Of a stretch of 64,000 nt of DNA, positions 60,536 through 64,000 are shown in pieces. A model generated the notes under the pieces. That model was not told the origin of the DNA and searched no databases. It worked only from the letters and a program-made list of their open reading frames with translations. The position numbers and the translations under genes are program-made. This DNA is from Scatophagus argus (taxonomy: Eukaryota > Chordata > Actinopteri > Scatophagidae), in NCBI RefSeq assembly GCF_020382885.2, contig NC_058498.1:7228501-7292500 (forward strand), given 5' to 3'. Each line of letters opens with the position of its first letter. Position 1 is the stretch's first letter.

Positions 60536-60963
60536 CTGTAGACCAAACACCTATAGCACAAGGTCTTTGCTCCTTGTGGGATGAGGTACGCCTGAAGCAA
60601 CCCTGTGTGGGAAAAGAAAGGATAACAAGGTAGAAAAGCACTTATGGCCTTGTTCCTGTAAACCTGACTGCAGACAATGTGGAGAAGGAGGGTTTCTCTG
60701 AGCTTTATTGAGTGGAGGTTAAAGCTGTACAGTCTTCAGAGTTTATTTTTTTTATTTTGCTGACCAACTCTGATTGTTTTTTTCCACTTGACTTTGCTTG
60801 AACAAGGTTGTAGTTTTGTTTCCAGACAACAAGCAGTAAAAAACACATTTAAAGACGCCGTCGTCTCCACTACATTACCAACTAGCCACATAGCAGTAAT
60901 GATGGTAAACACATGTGAGAGAAATTCCTTATTGTAAGTAGGCACTTCAGCACAGAAATGTGA

Positions 60964-60969
60964 AATAAA
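60964..60969 (+). terminator. Poly(A) signal of the Dmbx-type gene
   Basis: AATAAA about 430 bases after the stop, followed by T/G-rich sequence. Another AATAAA (60500-60505) lies inside the last codons of the frame and would truncate the message if used. Confidence 0.55.
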
Positions 60970-60999
60970 ACTATTTGTGCCTGGATTCTCTGTTGTTCT

Positions 61000-61900
61000 C
61001 TCTTGGTTTTTGTGTGATTTAGTTGTGTAGGATGGGTTTCACTCACTTTTGACACATCTAAAAGACTGCAACAGAAAGATAGATTACTTGTACTCAAGGC
61101 AAAGATACAGACTCTTTGATGTAAGATATCAACAGTGGAACTGTATTGCAGTGATATGATCATGATCCACATGTAATCACTGGGGTCTGTGCAATCATTT
61201 TATATCTGATTTTGGACATTTGCCAGGCAATAATATATATCAGTATTGGGAACATATTGTTGTGACGTTGATTTCATGGCATTACACAATCCCAATTGGA
61301 TGTCTGTGAAGTTCTTTTACATTTAAAAATATATATATATATCTTTTGGGTGCACTGTCAACAACAACTTAAACATATTTTACATGGGCTTTGGTGTTTT
61401 GGGATATAGTATATTAGTATATTAGTATTTAAATCACCGGGCCAGGGAGGGAGACATTAATAAGCTTTCATGTGACAGAGACCAAACATTAGAAGGTTTA
61501 CAGGACTATGAAGTAAGTTAGGGTTTTAAAACTCATCAAAATCCCTCCTCAGTGAATAAGTGACATAGCTTATGTTTGTCAGTCCAAAAACCTAAAAGTT
61601 ATCAGTGCAGATGTAACAGTCATAACTTTGAACAGATCCGTGGCATAAAATGATCACTTTTAAAGATATTTAGGACAATAATCACCTATTCTGTGTCAAA
61701 TCAATAAAGTATGAAAAAATTATGTTGCACACGTTTACCGGGTTGCAGATGTTTGAACGCCTTTCACAAAATCGTAGCGTCAGTTCTAACAAGGCTGCAA
61801 CATTTATCGGCCAATTTAAAGCGGCTGCTGATTGAGCTACGCAAGCCTGATGTTTTGTCCTATTCCCCAAACCAGTTGCGTAAGTTTTTCGGAGTATTGC
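61000..61900. other. Spacer after the Dmbx-type gene
   Basis: AT-rich; includes a short (AT)n run near 61331-61340. No gene, RNA or clear mobile element seen. Small open frames on both strands near 61700-62000 have no recognisable features. Confidence 0.5.
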
Positions 61901-61914
61901 AGTGGTGGGAGGCA

Positions 61915-62055
61915 GCGTGACGCTGTGCCTCAGTATCGGCAGCTGAGGGAGGCTTAAAGAGACAACAGCAAAATCATAGCAACTTGGGGGAGAGAAAGAT
62001 ACCCACGAACGAGGAACCATGACTTCGACTACATTTCACTAGCAGGAATTTAAAG
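61915..62055 (+). other. Putative non-coding first exon of a gene continuing past the window
   Basis: GC-richer stretch ending TTTAAAG before a donor (GT at 62056-62057, gtaaca). The only ATG (62019) opens an eight-codon frame (MTSTTFH, stop at 62040-62042), so the coding start must lie in a later exon outside the window. The CpG-containing DNA downstream resembles the first introns of mob3a and mknk2. The gene cannot be named. Confidence 0.4.
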
Positions 62056-64000
62056 GTAACACGCTCTCCTTTGGCAACAGATGTGTATTACTGGCTGTTG
62101 TTTTGTTAAAGACACCATCTCGCCGTACGTTAATATTCGTGCTAATGTTTCGTGCGCTAACTTGCTAACTGGCTAGCTAGTGAGCTAAGCAGTAAGAGAT
62201 CCCTGGCTGCCAGTCGGTTGTTTAGGATTAAGGAGTTGCCCGGCAGTGCTCGGGATAATGGCTCTGGCTGGGATCTGAACACCAAACGATACTCTCAGGT
62301 GAAACAACGATCCATTTTATTGTAACGTTACTTCAGTCAATGACATTAAGTAATTACAACGTCGCTTGGGACATTGTTATTTGTCAGTTATTAAGCATTT
62401 ACTAACTAACAAGGTTAATGTAACGTTAGCATAGGATATGTCAATCAATGAATATTTCATGTTCTGTTCTGTTTGGACTTGTTCAGTTTGCATTAGTTCG
62501 ATAACGATTAACTGGCTTGTGTTCTTATGGTACAGTGTTATTAACAGATTAACGTTGCTAACGTTACATGTTAGGTTAGCTGGTTTTCATAAGGCGTTGG
62601 GCCAAGTGGAACCGTGTTTTTGGTAGGTGCTAGCTATGGTATCTTAACACTGCTGTGTGACATTTTGGTTTAACACTATCGTTAGCTTCAACATGAAGCT
62701 ACTCTATATTAATTTACAATTAAGACTGCAACTACATTGTACCCGAAACCGGTTCAAACGAAACAAATTGGCTACGATTGAAGCTCAAGCTAACTTGAGC
62801 TTGCTAACTAACGGCAAGATAGCCTGAGAGTATCTGGCCTTGTCCGCCGAACCAGCTAGCATAGTTTAATGTTAGGCTGTTGAAGACACCTATCGACGGG
62901 GCTTTCTTCTGTAAGATTTCGATTTCCTTCCTTCCTTGTAATGGAAAGCGAACTTCGTGCTATCAAAGAGAGGATGTTGGCAATAACTACTTTGAATCAC
63001 CCGAAAAACTAATGCGAAATGACAGCTGCCAAGCACAGTTCGGTAGTACGCTATTAGCTTTATTATAAGCTCCAAAAGGCAGCTATTCTGTACCACGACA
63101 GGGAAAACTTGTCAGTCTGGTCAAGGTACTAACGTTTATTGTCAATTGAGGTTGTACTTTGGTAGTTGGATTCTTATTCACAACGTTTTAAATCGTCCTG
63201 AGCCGTGTTATCTCTGTTACTGTATTGACTACAATACTGGAGCAAGCGGACGGTAGAGCCACAGTCTACCCTCGGATTTCGGTTTGGCCAGGCATCGTGC
63301 ATAATTTCGCCACCACTGTATTTTTAAGAGCTCCCTCAAAACTTGAAATGTATGAGTACTTACTCGCTAAGTTTTAACAAGTTGGTAGCCATAACAAGCA
63401 GCTAGCATAAAAAAAACAATAGACACTTCCTGAAATGAGGCAGTCTAGACATATGACCTAGGAAGCCTAAAAGTTATTTAGATCTATGTTGTGTTCTCAT
63501 ATTCGGATATTAAGTCGCGTTTGTTTTAAATGTATACAGTTGTTGGGGTGGGGGTCATCTTGGCAAATGAAGTGCGTGCCATAATACACGTTGTGATTAT
63601 TTCTCACTTTTAGGTTTTACTCACCTTGTCCATTGTACTTTCAATCTTGTGACCAGGTAGGCTGGTGTAATCTTTTACAGCAAATATCGCTATGCGTCAT
63701 GCTATGAGGAAGACATGATGACAGTGTAATGATTGACTGTACATCTGGCCTTTGAAAGTGTTCTTTTTCTCAGACCTGCTGATTGCTTTAGACTTACATA
63801 TTATTTTGCCCGTGCATTTTAGAGTTTATGGTGTATTTAGAATGTTTCGGGCTTCAGCTACTGTATTTTCAATATAGCCGTGCAAGAAAATATTATCTCC
63901 CCCTTTATTTGTGGAATAAACTTTGTGCAGACCACTTTACAATCACAAATGTCTCATGTGAATGATTTTAATAAATATTTTGTTTTACCTTATCGTTGTT
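62056..64000. other. Probable first intron of the gene starting near 61.9 kb
   Basis: No coding exon recognised to the window end. The first 800 bases are rich in GCTAAC/GCTAGC-like words, including TAACGTTAGC at 62421-62430. A perfect 9-base inverted repeat, AAGCTCAAG/CTTGAGCTT with a 4-base loop, sits at 62781-62802. Confidence 0.4.

Overview
The window is vertebrate nuclear DNA, most likely from a spiny-rayed (percomorph) teleost. Evidence: multi-exon genes with GT/AG introns and AATAAA poly(A) signals, proteins close to their vertebrate counterparts, compact introns, and many copies of fish-type dispersed repeats (a short inverted-end element whose ends read roughly GTGGTGGAA / TTCCACCAC, and non-LTR retrotransposon 3' tails such as GACAATAAAGGCTTTCTGAT and ACTTTATTGATCCC). 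There are no bacterial or viral gene blocks and no CRISPR array.

Five protein-coding genes, all on the + strand, could be rebuilt exon by exon with consistent splice phase. They are zap70 (T-cell receptor-proximal tyrosine kinase, 1796-8693, 604 aa), mob3a (MOB kinase activator, 12212-15254, 216 aa), mknk2 (eIF4E kinase MNK2, 22989-32643, 475 aa), rexo1 (RNA exonuclease 1 / Elongin-A-binding protein, 38599-49263, 1274 aa) and a Dmbx-type K50 homeobox gene (58297-60535, 285 aa). A sixth + strand gene probably starts near 61.9 kb: a non-coding first exon ends at 62055, and its coding part lies beyond the window.

Layout: 1-1.2 kb, upstream sequence; 1.2-9.1 kb, zap70; 9.1-10.6 kb, AT-rich spacer; 10.6-15.7 kb, mob3a; 15.7-22.1 kb, repeat-bearing spacer; 22.1-35.7 kb, mknk2 with a roughly 3-kb 3' UTR; 35.7-38.5 kb, spacer with a possible short spliced non-coding transcript; 38.5 to about 50.4 kb, rexo1; 50.4-57.7 kb, a gene-free stretch with a long hairpin and possible enhancers; 57.7-61.0 kb, the homeobox gene; 61.9-64 kb, first exon and intron of the next gene.

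The genes do not form one pathway. The linkage is evolutionary: mob3a-mknk2-rexo1 keeps the order and common strand of human 19p13.3 (from memory), while human DMBX1 sits beside MKNK1 and MOB3C at 1p33. A Dmbx gene in the MKNK2/MOB3A block therefore looks like the counterpart (ohnolog) of DMBX1 from the ancient vertebrate genome duplications, apparently missing from the human block. This is the most interesting observation. Others are a perfect-pairing hairpin at 51.9 kb, loss of one regulatory tyrosine in Zap70, an upstream ORF overlapping the mob3a start, and a 10-base palindrome-like motif found in three first introns.
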